This document shows positions 16,919-25,162 of a stretch of DNA of 64,000 nucleotides, piece after piece. A model generated the notes under the pieces. The model was not told the origin of the DNA and did not search any database. It worked only from the letters and a program-made list of their open reading frames with translations. The stretch spans positions 186,001-250,000 of the forward strand of contig UQPZ01000001.1 in the NCBI GenBank assembly GCA_900543145.1. Reading direction: 5' to 3'. Source of the stretch: an uncultured Ruminococcus sp. (lineage in GTDB: Bacteria; Bacillota; Clostridia; Oscillospirales; Ruminococcaceae). Position numbers and translations under genes: made by a program. The first letter of the stretch is position 1. Every line of letters begins with the position of its first letter.

Positions 16919-18235
16919 ATGGGAAATTCCAGAAAAACAGTTCTAAAACTGCTGACAAAGCTTGACAGCAATTCTTCGTATTCAAATATACTGTTGGACG
17001 AAGCTCTTAAAAGGTCTGATTTTGATATACAGGAGAAAAAATTTGCATCTGCTTTATTCTACGGCGTACTTGAACGGCGTATTACTCTTGACAGATTGAT
17101 AGTGCAGTATTTGAAAAAGCCTGGCTATAAGCTGAGTGTTGAAGTAAGAAATATTCTGAGAATGGGCTTTTACCAGCTGCTTTATATGGATTCTGTTCCG
17201 GACTCGGCGGCAGTTGACGAATGCGTAAAGCTGGCTAAGAAAAACAGAAATCCATCTGTCAGCGGCTTTGTTAATGGTATGCTCAGGGAATTTATAAGAA
17301 ATGATAAAAAGCTCCCGCAAGTCAGCTCTGAGCAGGAAAAATTGTCTGTTCAGTATTCCTGTCCGGAGTGGCTCGTAGATAAATGGCTGTCCGAATACGG
17401 AAAGCAAATGACCTTGTCATTACTTGAAACTTCTGTCGGACAGGCACCGGTTACAGTTAAAGCAAATACGCTGAAGATGTCTGTTGACGAAATTATATCT
17501 GTTCTTCAGAGCGACGGCTTCGGCTGTGAAATTAAAGGCTGTGTTCCGGATTGTTTGAAGATCTGCGGCGGCGGTTCAATTGAAGGCAGCCGTGCATATA
17601 GAAACGGCCTTGTTCACGTTCAGGATATTTCCAGTCAGATTTGCTGTTCGGTTTTGGAGCCGGAAAGCGGCAACACTGTTCTCGATATGTGTTCTGCTCC
17701 CGGTGGAAAGGCTTTTACTATTGCACAGCTGATGAAAAATCAGGGCGTTTTAAGAGCTTATGATCTGCATGAGAACCGCGTTAAGCTTATAAGAAGCGGT
17801 GCGCAGAGGCTGGGTCTGGGTATTATACAAGCCGCTGCCAACGATGCGAAGACATATAACGAAAATATTCCTGCGGCAGACAAAATTTTGTGCGACGTAC
17901 CATGTTCGGGCCTTGGAGTAATACGAAGAAAGCCCGAGATAAAATATAAGAACCCTGAGGATTTTGAAAGGCTGCCTGAAATACAGTACGATATTTTGGA
18001 CATATCTTCAAAATATCTTAAACCCGGAGGAATACTTGTTTATTCTACCTGTACTTGTTCCCGTGCGGAAAATGACGAGGTTGTACGGCGTTTTCTGTAT
18101 GAGCACAGTGATTTTGAGCCTTGCGCGCTGGGAAAGTGTGCAAAGGGCTTTGAAAATGAATATAAGGTGACTATAACTCCTGAAAAATTCGATTCTGACG
18201 GATTTTTCATCGCAAAGCTAAAAAAGTTGAGGTGA
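16919..18235 (+). CDS. rsmB: 16S rRNA (cytosine967-C5)-methyltransferase
   Basis: Methylates C967 of 16S rRNA using S-adenosylmethionine. At 438 residues it has the normal two-part build: an N-terminal NusB-like RNA-binding domain (about 1-140, with LDRLIVQYLKK and SVPDSAAVDECVKLAKK) and a C-terminal Nol1/Nop2/Sun methyltransferase domain with CSAPGGKAFTIAQLM, the catalytic loop DVPCSGLGVIRRKPE and STCTCSRAEND carrying the two active cysteines. The ATG at 16919 follows TTGGAG. rlmN follows closely. Confidence 0.96.
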   Translation: MGNSRKTVLKLLTKLDSNSSYSNILLDEALKRSDFDIQEKKFASALFYGVLERRITLDRLIVQYLKKPGYKLSVEVRNILRMGFYQLLYMDSVPDSAAVDECVKLAKKNRNPSVSGFVNGMLREFIRNDKKLPQVSSEQEKLSVQYSCPEWLVDKWLSEYGKQMTLSLLETSVGQAPVTVKANTLKMSVDEIISVLQSDGFGCEIKGCVPDCLKICGGGSIEGSRAYRNGLVHVQDISSQICCSVLEPESGNTVLDMCSAPGGKAFTIAQLMKNQGVLRAYDLHENRVKLIRSGAQRLGLGIIQAAANDAKTYNENIPAADKILCDVPCSGLGVIRRKPEIKYKNPEDFERLPEIQYDILDISSKYLKPGGILVYSTCTCSRAENDEVVRRFLYEHSDFEPCALGKCAKGFENEYKVTITPEKFDSDGFFIAKLKKLR

Positions 18236-18245
18236 GATTACGGTA

Positions 18246-19286
18246 CTGACTTGTGAAAACGGAAAAATCGATATTCTTTCGCTTTTGCCGCATGAGCTTG
18301 AAGAGTGTATTTCATCTCTTGGCGAAAAAAAGTTCAGGGCAAGGCAAATATTTGAGTGGCTGCATGTTAAAAAAGTTACCGATTTTGACCAAATGACTAA
18401 TCTATCTGTACAATTCCGTGATATATTAAAGCAAAAATTTTGTTTAAAATCACTATTTATATGTAAAAGACTTGAATCTAACAGTGATAATACTGTAAAA
18501 TATCTATATGAACTTGAAGACGGAAATCATATCGAAGCTGTTTTGATGGAATACAGCTACGGAAATACGCTTTGCGTTTCAACTCAGGTAGGCTGTAAAA
18601 TGGGGTGCAGATTCTGCGCTTCGACGATCGCAGGCTTCAAAAGAGATCTTTCGTCAAGTGAAATTCTGCTTCAGCTTTATGAAGCGGAGCGGGACAGCGG
18701 CAGGAGGATTTCAGGTATTGTTCTTATGGGAATAGGCGAGCCTCTTGATAATTATGAAAATGTTGTCGATTTTCTCAGACTGCTTTCGTGTCCTGAGGGA
18801 ACGAATATGTCATTAAGGCACGTTTCGCTGTCGACCTGCGGTATCGTACCCAGAATATATGATCTGGCTAAGCTTGATCTCGGATTAACGCTTTCGATTT
18901 CGCTTCACGCATCTGATAATAAAGGAAGAAGCGAAATTATGCCAGTGAACGATAAATATGATATAAATATGCTCATGAAGGCTTGCAGAGATTATTTCAA
19001 AGCTACAGGGCGGCGCATTTCGTTTGAATACGCTCTTATTGACGGACATAATGATTCAAAAGAAGATGCGAAGAAGCTTGCCAAACTGCTTGAAAATTTT
19101 ATTTGTCATGTAAATATAATACCTGTGAATAAAATAAAAGAAAGAGAATACCGTTCTGACAGAAAAGCAGCACAGCGATTCAGAAGCTATCTTGAAGAGC
19201 TTGGCGTTAACGCGACCGTAAGGCGGACGCTTGGTTCGGATATTGACGCTGCCTGCGGACAGCTCAGACGGGAGTATGAAATTTAA
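18246..19286 (+). CDS. rlmN: Dual-specificity 23S rRNA A2503 / tRNA A37 methyltransferase (radical SAM)
   Basis: Radical SAM enzyme that makes C2-methyladenosine in 23S rRNA and some tRNAs. It shows the CxxxCxxC cluster motif (CKMGCRFC), GEPLDNYENV, and the two methyl-transfer cysteines (STCGIVP and near the end DAACGQL). The nearest canonical start is a TTG at 18285, but it lacks a ribosome site, and the frame stays open upstream through IDILSLLPHELEE, a typical RlmN N-terminus. A CTG at 18246 lies 10 bp after AGGTGA, so I place the start there with caution (346 residues). Confidence 0.9.
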   Translation: MTCENGKIDILSLLPHELEECISSLGEKKFRARQIFEWLHVKKVTDFDQMTNLSVQFRDILKQKFCLKSLFICKRLESNSDNTVKYLYELEDGNHIEAVLMEYSYGNTLCVSTQVGCKMGCRFCASTIAGFKRDLSSSEILLQLYEAERDSGRRISGIVLMGIGEPLDNYENVVDFLRLLSCPEGTNMSLRHVSLSTCGIVPRIYDLAKLDLGLTLSISLHASDNKGRSEIMPVNDKYDINMLMKACRDYFKATGRRISFEYALIDGHNDSKEDAKKLAKLLENFICHVNIIPVNKIKEREYRSDRKAAQRFRSYLEELGVNATVRRTLGSDIDAACGQLRREYEI

Positions 19287-19303
19287 GAAAGGTGGTGAAC
19301 TGC

Positions 19304-20032
19304 TTGTATTTAGCATCGAAAACAGATATAGGCAAAGTACGCAAGGAGAATCAGGATCGTGTAAAAACAGGAATGATCGGCGAGGATACGGCGCTGGCTG
19401 TTGTGTGCGACGGTATGGGCGGAGCGCTTTCCGGCGGCGTTGCCAGCGAGGTAGCGGTTACGTCTGTTTATAACAAGATCGCAGAAAACTACAGAGCCGG
19501 AGCCGGAGCGAACAGTATCAGGAATCTTATGCTTACCGCGGTACACGGAGCAAATACTCTTGTTTATGAAAAAAGCAAAGAGGATATTGATAAGAACGGT
19601 ATGGGAACGACCTGCGTTGCAGTGTTGGTAACGGGCAGAAAATGCTATGTGGTCAGCGTCGGTGACAGCAGGGCATATCTTATGACCAAAGATAAAATAG
19701 AGCAGGTCACTACTGATCATACTTATGTTCAAATGCTTTATGAACAGGGCATGATAAATAAGGAAGAGATAAAGACCCATCATATGAAAAACGTAATTAC
19801 TAAAGCAGTAGGCGTAGAGGCGGATGTTGAAGTTGATTATTTTGAGCTTGAGCCTGACGGTAATTTTACAATTCTTCTTTGTTCTGACGGAATGTCGAAT
19901 TATTGCAGCGATGAGGTCATATACAGCTTTGTTTACGGCAAAAACCTTGATAACGCAGTAACTGATTTGATAGATTATAGTAATGAAATGGGCGGTAAGG
20001 ATAATATTACCGTAGCGCTGATAGCAAATTAG
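19304..20032 (+). CDS. prpC: PP2C-family Ser/Thr protein phosphatase
   Basis: Metal-dependent phosphatase that reverses the PASTA kinase encoded next. The 242 residues carry the bacterial PP2C motifs: SKTDIGKVRKENQDR, VCDGMGGALSGGVAS with metal-binding aspartates and glycines, GMGTTCVAVL, VSVGDSRAYL, TTDHTYVQ, LLCSDGMSN and GGKDNITVALI. The TTG at 19304 fits AAAGGTGG 8 bp upstream; two GTG codons at 19292 and 19295 lie inside that ribosome site. Phosphatase-kinase-rsgA order is conserved in Firmicutes. Confidence 0.95.
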   Translation: MYLASKTDIGKVRKENQDRVKTGMIGEDTALAVVCDGMGGALSGGVASEVAVTSVYNKIAENYRAGAGANSIRNLMLTAVHGANTLVYEKSKEDIDKNGMGTTCVAVLVTGRKCYVVSVGDSRAYLMTKDKIEQVTTDHTYVQMLYEQGMINKEEIKTHHMKNVITKAVGVEADVEVDYFELEPDGNFTILLCSDGMSNYCSDEVIYSFVYGKNLDNAVTDLIDYSNEMGGKDNITVALIAN

Positions 20033-20117
20033 ACGGACGATTAAAATAAGGCGGATTTTTGCGGTAAGGCTGAACTTCTGCCGGGAAAACAAAAATATTA
20101 ACTAGGAGTTGAATTTG

Positions 20118-22223
20118 ATGGATTCTAATATCGGCAAAAAGCTTGACGGCCGTTATGAGATTACTGAGCTTATAGGAGTAGGCGGAATGGCCGACGTTTA
20201 TAAAGCTATGGACGTTATGGAGAACCGTGTTGTAGCGGTTAAGATCCTTAAAGATGAATTTTCACAGAATGAGGAATTTCTTAGGCGTTTCAGAAATGAA
20301 AGCAAGGCGATAGCTGTTCTGTCACATCCCAATATTGTTAAAATTTACGACGTTGGATTTACGGACGAGATACAATTTATCGTAATGGAATACATTGACG
20401 GTATTACTTTAAAGGAATTTATAGAGCAGCAGGGGGTTCTTCGCTGGAAGGACGCGCTTCATTTCGTTACTCAGATTCTTCGTGCGCTTCAGCATGCTCA
20501 TGATAAAGGTATCGTTCACAGGGATATAAAGCCTCAGAATATCATGCTGTTTGCCGACGGAACTATCAAGGTGATGGATTTCGGAATCGCAAGGTTTTCG
20601 AGAGTTGACGGAAAAACTCTTTCAGATAAGACGATAGGCTCAGTTCATTATATTTCTCCAGAGCAGGCAAGGGGAGATATGACCGACGAGAGAAGCGATA
20701 TTTATTCTGTAGGCGTTATGCTGTATGAAATGCTTACCGGAAGAAAGCCGTTTGACGGTGAAAATCCTGTAGCTATCGCATTGAAGCATATGCAGGAAAA
20801 CGCTGTTCCTCCCCGCGATATAATGCCTTCTATCCCCGAGGCTCTTGAGGAGATAGTTGTTCATGCAATGGAAAGGAATCCGGCAAGAAGGTATCAGTCG
20901 GCTGCCGAAATGATCAAGGATATAGATACCTTTAAGCTTAATCAATCAGTTGTTTTCGGTTATAAAAATAATCTGACGGAGGATGAAGCCGAGGATTCTA
21001 CTATCTTTTTCAGGCCTGTTGCAAACGAGGACGAGGAAGAGGATTATGACGAAGAAGATTATGACGAAGAGGAAGATGAGGAGCCGGAAAAACGTTCATA
21101 TGTTGTTCCTATACTTATGGCAGTAACTGTTGCTGTTGTTATAATTGCCGCTATTGTTATTGCTACGGTAGTTATTAAGAATTTCAATGCTCCAAGTACT
21201 CATACTTCTACAGTAACGATCCCTAATTTTGTAGGACAGAATATAGTTAAGGTCCAGCAGGATTACAAGGATAAGCTCAGCTTTGAAATAAGCGAGGAAT
21301 ACAGCAACGAATATGAAGAAGGCATTATAATGGCGCAGGACGTTGTGAACAAGACTGTTAAGGAGGGATATAAGCTTTCTCTTACCGTAAGTAAGGGTCA
21401 GAAGCTTATTGCCGTACCTGACATGACAAACAAGACTGCTGACGTTGCGAGAAGTGAGCTTGTAAGCGCCGGCTTTAATGTAGTGCTTAAAGAAACCTAT
21501 GATGATAATGTTGCAAAAGGACTTGTTATCAAGACTGAACCTGCTGCCGGAAAACAGTATCCTGAAGGGGCGGATATTCTGGTATTTGTCAGCAGCGGAG
21601 AGCTTGAAAAGCAGGTAAAGGTCCCGAAGGTCATCGGACTTACAGAAGAAAAGGCAATGGCTAAGCTTGCTGAAAACAAGCTGGTTGGAAAAGTCGAAGA
21701 GGTAAGCCATGAGGGCGATAAGGGCAAGGTAGTAGCTCAAAGCATTAACGAAGGAGAATATGTAGACAAAAAGACCGAGGTAATAATTTACGTTTCGACA
21801 GGTGAAGCTGAGCCTGTTGATATGCGTCTTAACCTTCCGCTTCCTTCGGGAGTCTGGGATTCTTACACTATCGAGGTATACCGTGACGGTAACGTAGCAT
21901 ATACTCAGTCTGTTGCAAGAGCCGAAACAGTAGCCGGAAGCTCTGTAAGTATTGATATATCAGGAAAGAAAACAGAAACGCTTACAATAAATATCAGAAA
22001 CGACCAGACAAATCAGACAGTACAGTATGCAAGATACACTGTAGATTATGATAAGCAGGAAATTACTCTTGAAGGAAGTCTGAATGATAGCGGACTGCTT
22101 GCTATCACACCGGAAACTACAACTACGACTACTACAACTACTACCACCACGACTACAACGAGCGAATCTATCGCTCCGCCTGTCGATGAGTCTTCAGAAG
22201 GCGCAGAGGAAAATCAATATTAA
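20118..22223 (+). CDS. prkC: PASTA-domain Ser/Thr protein kinase
   Basis: Membrane kinase sensing cell-wall fragments, controlling growth, division and spore germination in relatives. The 701 residues comprise a kinase domain (about 10-270) with VGGMADVYKA, AVKILK, catalytic loop HRDIKPQN and VMDFGIARF; an acidic linker rich in Asp, Glu and Tyr (about 295-320); a transmembrane helix (about 330-355); and three PASTA repeats starting near TVTIPNFVGQ, LIAVPDMTNK and VKVPKVIGLT. After them comes an unassigned beta-rich region and a tract of about 16 consecutive threonines near the C-terminus. The ATG at 20118 follows AGGAG by 9 bp. Confidence 0.96.
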   Translation: MDSNIGKKLDGRYEITELIGVGGMADVYKAMDVMENRVVAVKILKDEFSQNEEFLRRFRNESKAIAVLSHPNIVKIYDVGFTDEIQFIVMEYIDGITLKEFIEQQGVLRWKDALHFVTQILRALQHAHDKGIVHRDIKPQNIMLFADGTIKVMDFGIARFSRVDGKTLSDKTIGSVHYISPEQARGDMTDERSDIYSVGVMLYEMLTGRKPFDGENPVAIALKHMQENAVPPRDIMPSIPEALEEIVVHAMERNPARRYQSAAEMIKDIDTFKLNQSVVFGYKNNLTEDEAEDSTIFFRPVANEDEEEDYDEEDYDEEEDEEPEKRSYVVPILMAVTVAVVIIAAIVIATVVIKNFNAPSTHTSTVTIPNFVGQNIVKVQQDYKDKLSFEISEEYSNEYEEGIIMAQDVVNKTVKEGYKLSLTVSKGQKLIAVPDMTNKTADVARSELVSAGFNVVLKETYDDNVAKGLVIKTEPAAGKQYPEGADILVFVSSGELEKQVKVPKVIGLTEEKAMAKLAENKLVGKVEEVSHEGDKGKVVAQSINEGEYVDKKTEVIIYVSTGEAEPVDMRLNLPLPSGVWDSYTIEVYRDGNVAYTQSVARAETVAGSSVSIDISGKKTETLTINIRNDQTNQTVQYARYTVDYDKQEITLEGSLNDSGLLAITPETTTTTTTTTTTTTTTSESIAPPVDESSEGAEENQY

Positions 22224-22225
22224 AT

Positions 22226-23110
22226 ATGACAGGACTTATAATTAAAGCACTCGGGGGCGTCTACACTGTAGAAGCCTCCGACGGTGTTTATGAATGCAAG
22301 GCAAGGGGTGTATTCCGCAAAAGAGGAATATCTCCCGTGTGTGGGGATACGGTCGATTTTAGTGTCGAAAATGACGGTATCGGAGTAATTGACGAAATAC
22401 ATGATAGAAGATCTCTTCTGATAAGACCTCCGCTGGCAAACCTTGATCTGCTGGTATTTGTCGCTTCTACCTGCGAGCCTCAGCCGAATCTTCTTTTATT
22501 GGATAAGTTTATCGCAATTGCCGAGTATAAGAAAATAACGCCTGCTGTTGTTTTTACCAAAATCGACAAAAGTGATTTTTCCGATTATTCTGATATCTAC
22601 AGCAAAGCCGGAATAAAGGTTTTTTCTGTGGATAATACTACTGGCGCAGGAGCAGGCGAGGTAAAGAATTTCCTTAAAGGAAAGCTTTCCGCTTTTACCG
22701 GAAATACCGGCGTAGGAAAATCGTCGCTGCTCAATAATATTTTCCCGGGCTATTCAATTGAAACAAACGAGATCAGCCGTAAGTTGGGAAGAGGAAAACA
22801 TACGACCCGCCATGTTGAACTTTATAAAATAGAAGGCGGCGGATACGTTGCAGACACTCCGGGGTTTTCAAGCTTTGATACAAACAGGTATGATATAATT
22901 TTTAAAGACGATCTTGCCGATTGTTTCTGCGAGTTCAGGGAGTATATCGGAAATTGCAGGTTTGTCAATTGCAGTCATACTAAAGAAAAAGGCTGTGCGG
23001 TTATAGCTGCGGTAAGCGAAGGTAAAATAGCGCCGTCGCGTCATGAAAGTTATAAAGAAATGTACGAGCAGGCAAAGCAGCTAAAGGAATGGGAGCATAA
23101 AAATGAATAA
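22226..23110 (+). CDS. rsgA: Ribosome small-subunit-dependent GTPase A
   Basis: Circularly permuted GTPase that checks late 30S assembly. Motif order is G4 (FTKIDKSD), G1 P-loop (GNTGVGKSSLLN) and G3 (DTPGFSSFD), followed by the zinc knuckle with CRFVNCSHTKEKGC. An N-terminal OB fold precedes them. The 294 residues are normal. It begins 2 bp after the kinase stop codon and overlaps thiN by 8 bp. In B. subtilis rpe lies between rsgA and thiN; here rpe is absent. Confidence 0.96.
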   Translation: MTGLIIKALGGVYTVEASDGVYECKARGVFRKRGISPVCGDTVDFSVENDGIGVIDEIHDRRSLLIRPPLANLDLLVFVASTCEPQPNLLLLDKFIAIAEYKKITPAVVFTKIDKSDFSDYSDIYSKAGIKVFSVDNTTGAGAGEVKNFLKGKLSAFTGNTGVGKSSLLNNIFPGYSIETNEISRKLGRGKHTTRHVELYKIEGGGYVADTPGFSSFDTNRYDIIFKDDLADCFCEFREYIGNCRFVNCSHTKEKGCAVIAAVSEGKIAPSRHESYKEMYEQAKQLKEWEHKNE

Positions 23111-23729
23111 ATGCGTGATCTTTACCGGCGGAGAACTTAATGATCCGGAGAAGCTTAATAAAGCAGTCTGGCAGAATGCCTTTGTAATTGCTGCCGACAG
23201 CGGCTATAGGTATGCTGAAAAGCTTGGGATCATTCCCGATCTTGCGATAGGGGATTACGATTCGCTTGGTTATATCCCTGAAAACTGCAGGGAAGTATTA
23301 AGATTTCCAAAGGAAAAGGACGACTCAGATCTTATGCTCGCAATACGTGAAGCGCTAAAGAGAGGCTATGATGATATAACGATAACAGGCGCTCTCGGGG
23401 GAAGATTTGACCATACCTATTCAAATATACAGTCTTTGGGTTTTATATTAAAAAACGGTGCGTCCGGAAGAATAATCAGTCCCGATGAAGAGATCGTCTT
23501 GATTTTGCCGGGAAACTATAAGATCAAGAAAGATAATACTCGTTCGCTGTCGCTCTTTGCATATACGGAAAATGTAAAGGGACTTAATATCAGCGGCGTA
23601 AAATATCCTCTTAAAAATGCGGAGATAACAAGCTTTTTTCCTATAGGGCTGTCGAATGTTATAATTGACGATTATGCATTAATTTCTTTTGAAAACGGAC
23701 TTCTGCTCATGATTTCATCACGTCTGTGA
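23103..23729 (+). CDS. thiN: Thiamine pyrophosphokinase
   Basis: Converts thiamine to thiamine diphosphate with ATP. The 208 residues contain the family motifs AADSGYRYAEKLGIIPDLAI, GDYDSLG, KDDSDLMLAIREAL and GALGGRFDHTYSN, with a C-terminal thiamine-binding beta domain containing SLFAYTENVKGLNISGVKYPL. It overlaps rsgA by 8 bp and is followed by the short spoVM gene, the standard order in Bacillus-type genomes. Confidence 0.94.
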   Translation: MNKCVIFTGGELNDPEKLNKAVWQNAFVIAADSGYRYAEKLGIIPDLAIGDYDSLGYIPENCREVLRFPKEKDDSDLMLAIREALKRGYDDITITGALGGRFDHTYSNIQSLGFILKNGASGRIISPDEEIVLILPGNYKIKKDNTRSLSLFAYTENVKGLNISGVKYPLKNAEITSFFPIGLSNVIIDDYALISFENGLLLMISSRL

Positions 23730-23786
23730 ACCAAAATACAAGTCAGTGCATAATATGTATTACTAAATATTTTGGAGGTCTTACTT

Positions 23787-23876
23787 ATGAAAGTAGTAGT
23801 AGTAAAAAGTCCGAAAATACTCTCCGGTTTTCTCAGAATGATTTTTAAGATCAAGAAAGAGGACTGCAGCGGCTGA
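23787..23876 (+). CDS. spoVM: Stage V sporulation protein M (29 residues)
   Basis: A 29-codon gene, easily missed. The product begins MKVVVVKSPKIL and continues to a short amphipathic helix with basic residues and ends in a Cys-Ser-Gly tail. In B. subtilis SpoVM (26 residues, MKFYTIKLPKFL...) binds the convex forespore membrane and anchors the spore-coat ATPase SpoIVA; proline 9, essential for its shape, is at the same position here. GGAGG lies 8 bp before the ATG, and the position after thiN and next to rpmB matches the conserved gene order. Identification rests on size, pattern and context together. Confidence 0.88.
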   Translation: MKVVVVKSPKILSGFLRMIFKIKKEDCSG

Positions 23877-23884
23877 TAATTGAA

Positions 23885-23917
23885 AAAAATCCGGTTAGAA
23901 GCCGGATTTTTATTTTT
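23885..23917 (+). terminator. Terminator after spoVM
   Basis: AAAAATCCGG (23885-23894) pairs with CCGGATTTTT (23902-23911), followed by more T residues. It ends the long yicC-to-spoVM transcription unit. Confidence 0.85.
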
Positions 23918-23941
23918 TCATGATAGATTTAAAACTAAAGG

Positions 23942-23979
23942 AAGCACTGACAGAGATCTTTTCAGTCTGTGCTTTTTTT
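23942..23979. terminator. Second hairpin between spoVM and rpmB
   Basis: AAGCAC (942-947 of this kilobase) pairs with GTGCTT (969-974), with an inner GAC/GTC stem and a rightward T-run. It also reads as a weaker hairpin leftward, so it may end the opposing rpmB transcript. Confidence 0.55.
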
Positions 23980-24053
23980 ATACAAAAAAATAAAGACCAA
24001 CATTTCTGTCAGCCCTATTTTTGGAATATCAAATTTTTAAGCATAACCTATAA

Positions 24054-24239
24054 TTATGCGCGCTCTACCTTGCCTGAACGCAGACATCTTGAGCAAGCGT
24101 AAACGTGACAAGGAGAACCGTTAACAACAGCCTTTACTCTCTTTACGTTTGGCTTCCAAGTCCTGTTTGTTCTTCTGTGCGAGTGAGAAACCTTAATTCC
24201 GAAAGTTACACCCTTTCCGCAAAACTGACACTTTGCCAT
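24054..24239 (-). CDS. rpmB: 50S ribosomal protein L28
   Basis: Large-subunit protein of 61 residues. The sequence MAKCQFCGKGVTFG and HRRTNRTWKPNVKRV is characteristic of L28, here with CxxC pairs (CQFC near the start and ACSRC near the end) of the zinc-binding C+ form. AAGGAGG lies upstream of the ATG. It is transcribed against its neighbours, opposite to spoVM, as in B. subtilis. Confidence 0.97.
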   Translation of the reverse strand: MAKCQFCGKGVTFGIKVSHSHRRTNRTWKPNVKRVKAVVNGSPCHVYACSRCLRSGKVERA

Positions 24240-24293
24240 TAGGTTGCACCTCCTTTTCCATAATAACTAAAACTTAAATCCACAATATTTATT

Positions 24294-24322
24294 ATTATAT
24301 CACAGCTGTTTTCAAAAAGCAA
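24294..24322 (-). promoter_or_regulatory. rpmB promoter
   Basis: Reading leftward: TTGCTT (24317-24322), a 17-bp spacer and TATAAT (24294-24299). Confidence 0.6.
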
Positions 24323-24327
24323 GTGTT

Positions 24328-24359
24328 TTCAGAAAGTTTTTTCAAAAAAAATTTCTGAA
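24328..24359. repeat. Near-perfect 32-bp palindrome
   Basis: TTCAGAAA (24328-24335) and TTTCTGAA (24352-24359) bracket a T-run/A-run centre, so nearly the whole 32 bp is self-complementary. It lies between the divergent promoters of rpmB and the site-2 protease gene. Function is unknown. Confidence 0.5.
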
Positions 24360-24400
24360 TGAAAATATTGTGAAATATACTGCAAAACCTGCAGCTGCAC

Positions 24401-24429
24401 TTGAAATTTATTTTTGTATGGTGTATAAT
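24401..24429 (+). promoter_or_regulatory. Promoter of the site-2 protease/scpA operon
   Basis: TTGAAA (24401-24406), a 17-bp spacer and TATAAT (24424-24429). Confidence 0.65.
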
Positions 24430-24495
24430 TAAATTTGTATAGCTGCCTGAGAAAAGTCAACATTGATTATATAGATTGAATACGGAGGTAACAAA

Positions 24496-25155
24496 ATGGA
24501 TCAGGAAACCATTTTAAGATTTGGCGTTAAGCTGATAATAATTTTTTTAGTAATACCGATACATGAATTTGCTCATGCTTGGTCGGCTGATAAAATGGGA
24601 GATAATACTGCAAGGTATCAGGGAAGACTTACTCTTAACCCTCTTGCTCATGTAGATATTCTCGGATCTGTTTGTCTTTTTTTTACCGGCTTCGGCTGGG
24701 GAAAACCGGTTCAGGTAAACGCTTTGAATTTCAGGCATTACCGTAAAGGCATGGCACTGTGTGCGGCGGCAGGTCCTATTTCAAATATTATTGTAGGTTT
24801 TGCCGGTATACTTATATATAAGCTGTCTAACGGTCTGTATCTTGCCAATCCCAGTGAAGCTATGATGTGGATAACTATTATCTTTCAATATTTTACTTTT
24901 ATAAATTTAGGGTTAGCGGTATTTAACCTTATTCCTGTCCCCCCTCTTGACGGCTCGAAAATACTGTCGTATTTTACTTCTCCAAAGGTAGATAGATTCA
25001 TAGCAGAGAATCAGACGTATATTTCGATAATGTTTTTCGTGCTTTTAGTTACAGGCGTATTTAACGGTCCGCTCAGCTGGCTTCAGAACGGAATGTTCTG
25101 GATAATGGATAAGCTTACCTTCTGGATGGATTATATAGTCGGAGCTATAGTGTGA
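24496..25155 (+). CDS. Site-2 protease family membrane metalloprotease (M50)
   Basis: Polytopic membrane protein of 219 residues. The zinc motif HEFAHAW (HExxH) is in the first helix near residue 24, and the third ligand motif NLIPVPPLDGSKIL (NxxPxxPLDG) is in a later helix; about five helices in all. This compact M50 type commonly precedes scpA in Firmicutes and its substrate is not known. GGAGGT lies before the ATG. It ends 7 bp before scpA, so the two are co-transcribed. Confidence 0.9.
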   Translation: MDQETILRFGVKLIIIFLVIPIHEFAHAWSADKMGDNTARYQGRLTLNPLAHVDILGSVCLFFTGFGWGKPVQVNALNFRHYRKGMALCAAAGPISNIIVGFAGILIYKLSNGLYLANPSEAMMWITIIFQYFTFINLGLAVFNLIPVPPLDGSKILSYFTSPKVDRFIAENQTYISIMFFVLLVTGVFNGPLSWLQNGMFWIMDKLTFWMDYIVGAIV

Positions 25156-25162
25156 GGTAACG

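Noticed and set aside
19310..20092. Leftward open frame of 260 codons opposite the PP2C phosphatase gene
   Set aside because: The phosphatase frame carries all PP2C motifs; the antisense frame has none and no ribosome site.
22110..22165. ACN-rich stretch as a possible CRISPR or microsatellite array
   Set aside because: It is an in-frame threonine codon run with mixed third bases inside the kinase gene, with no spacer structure.
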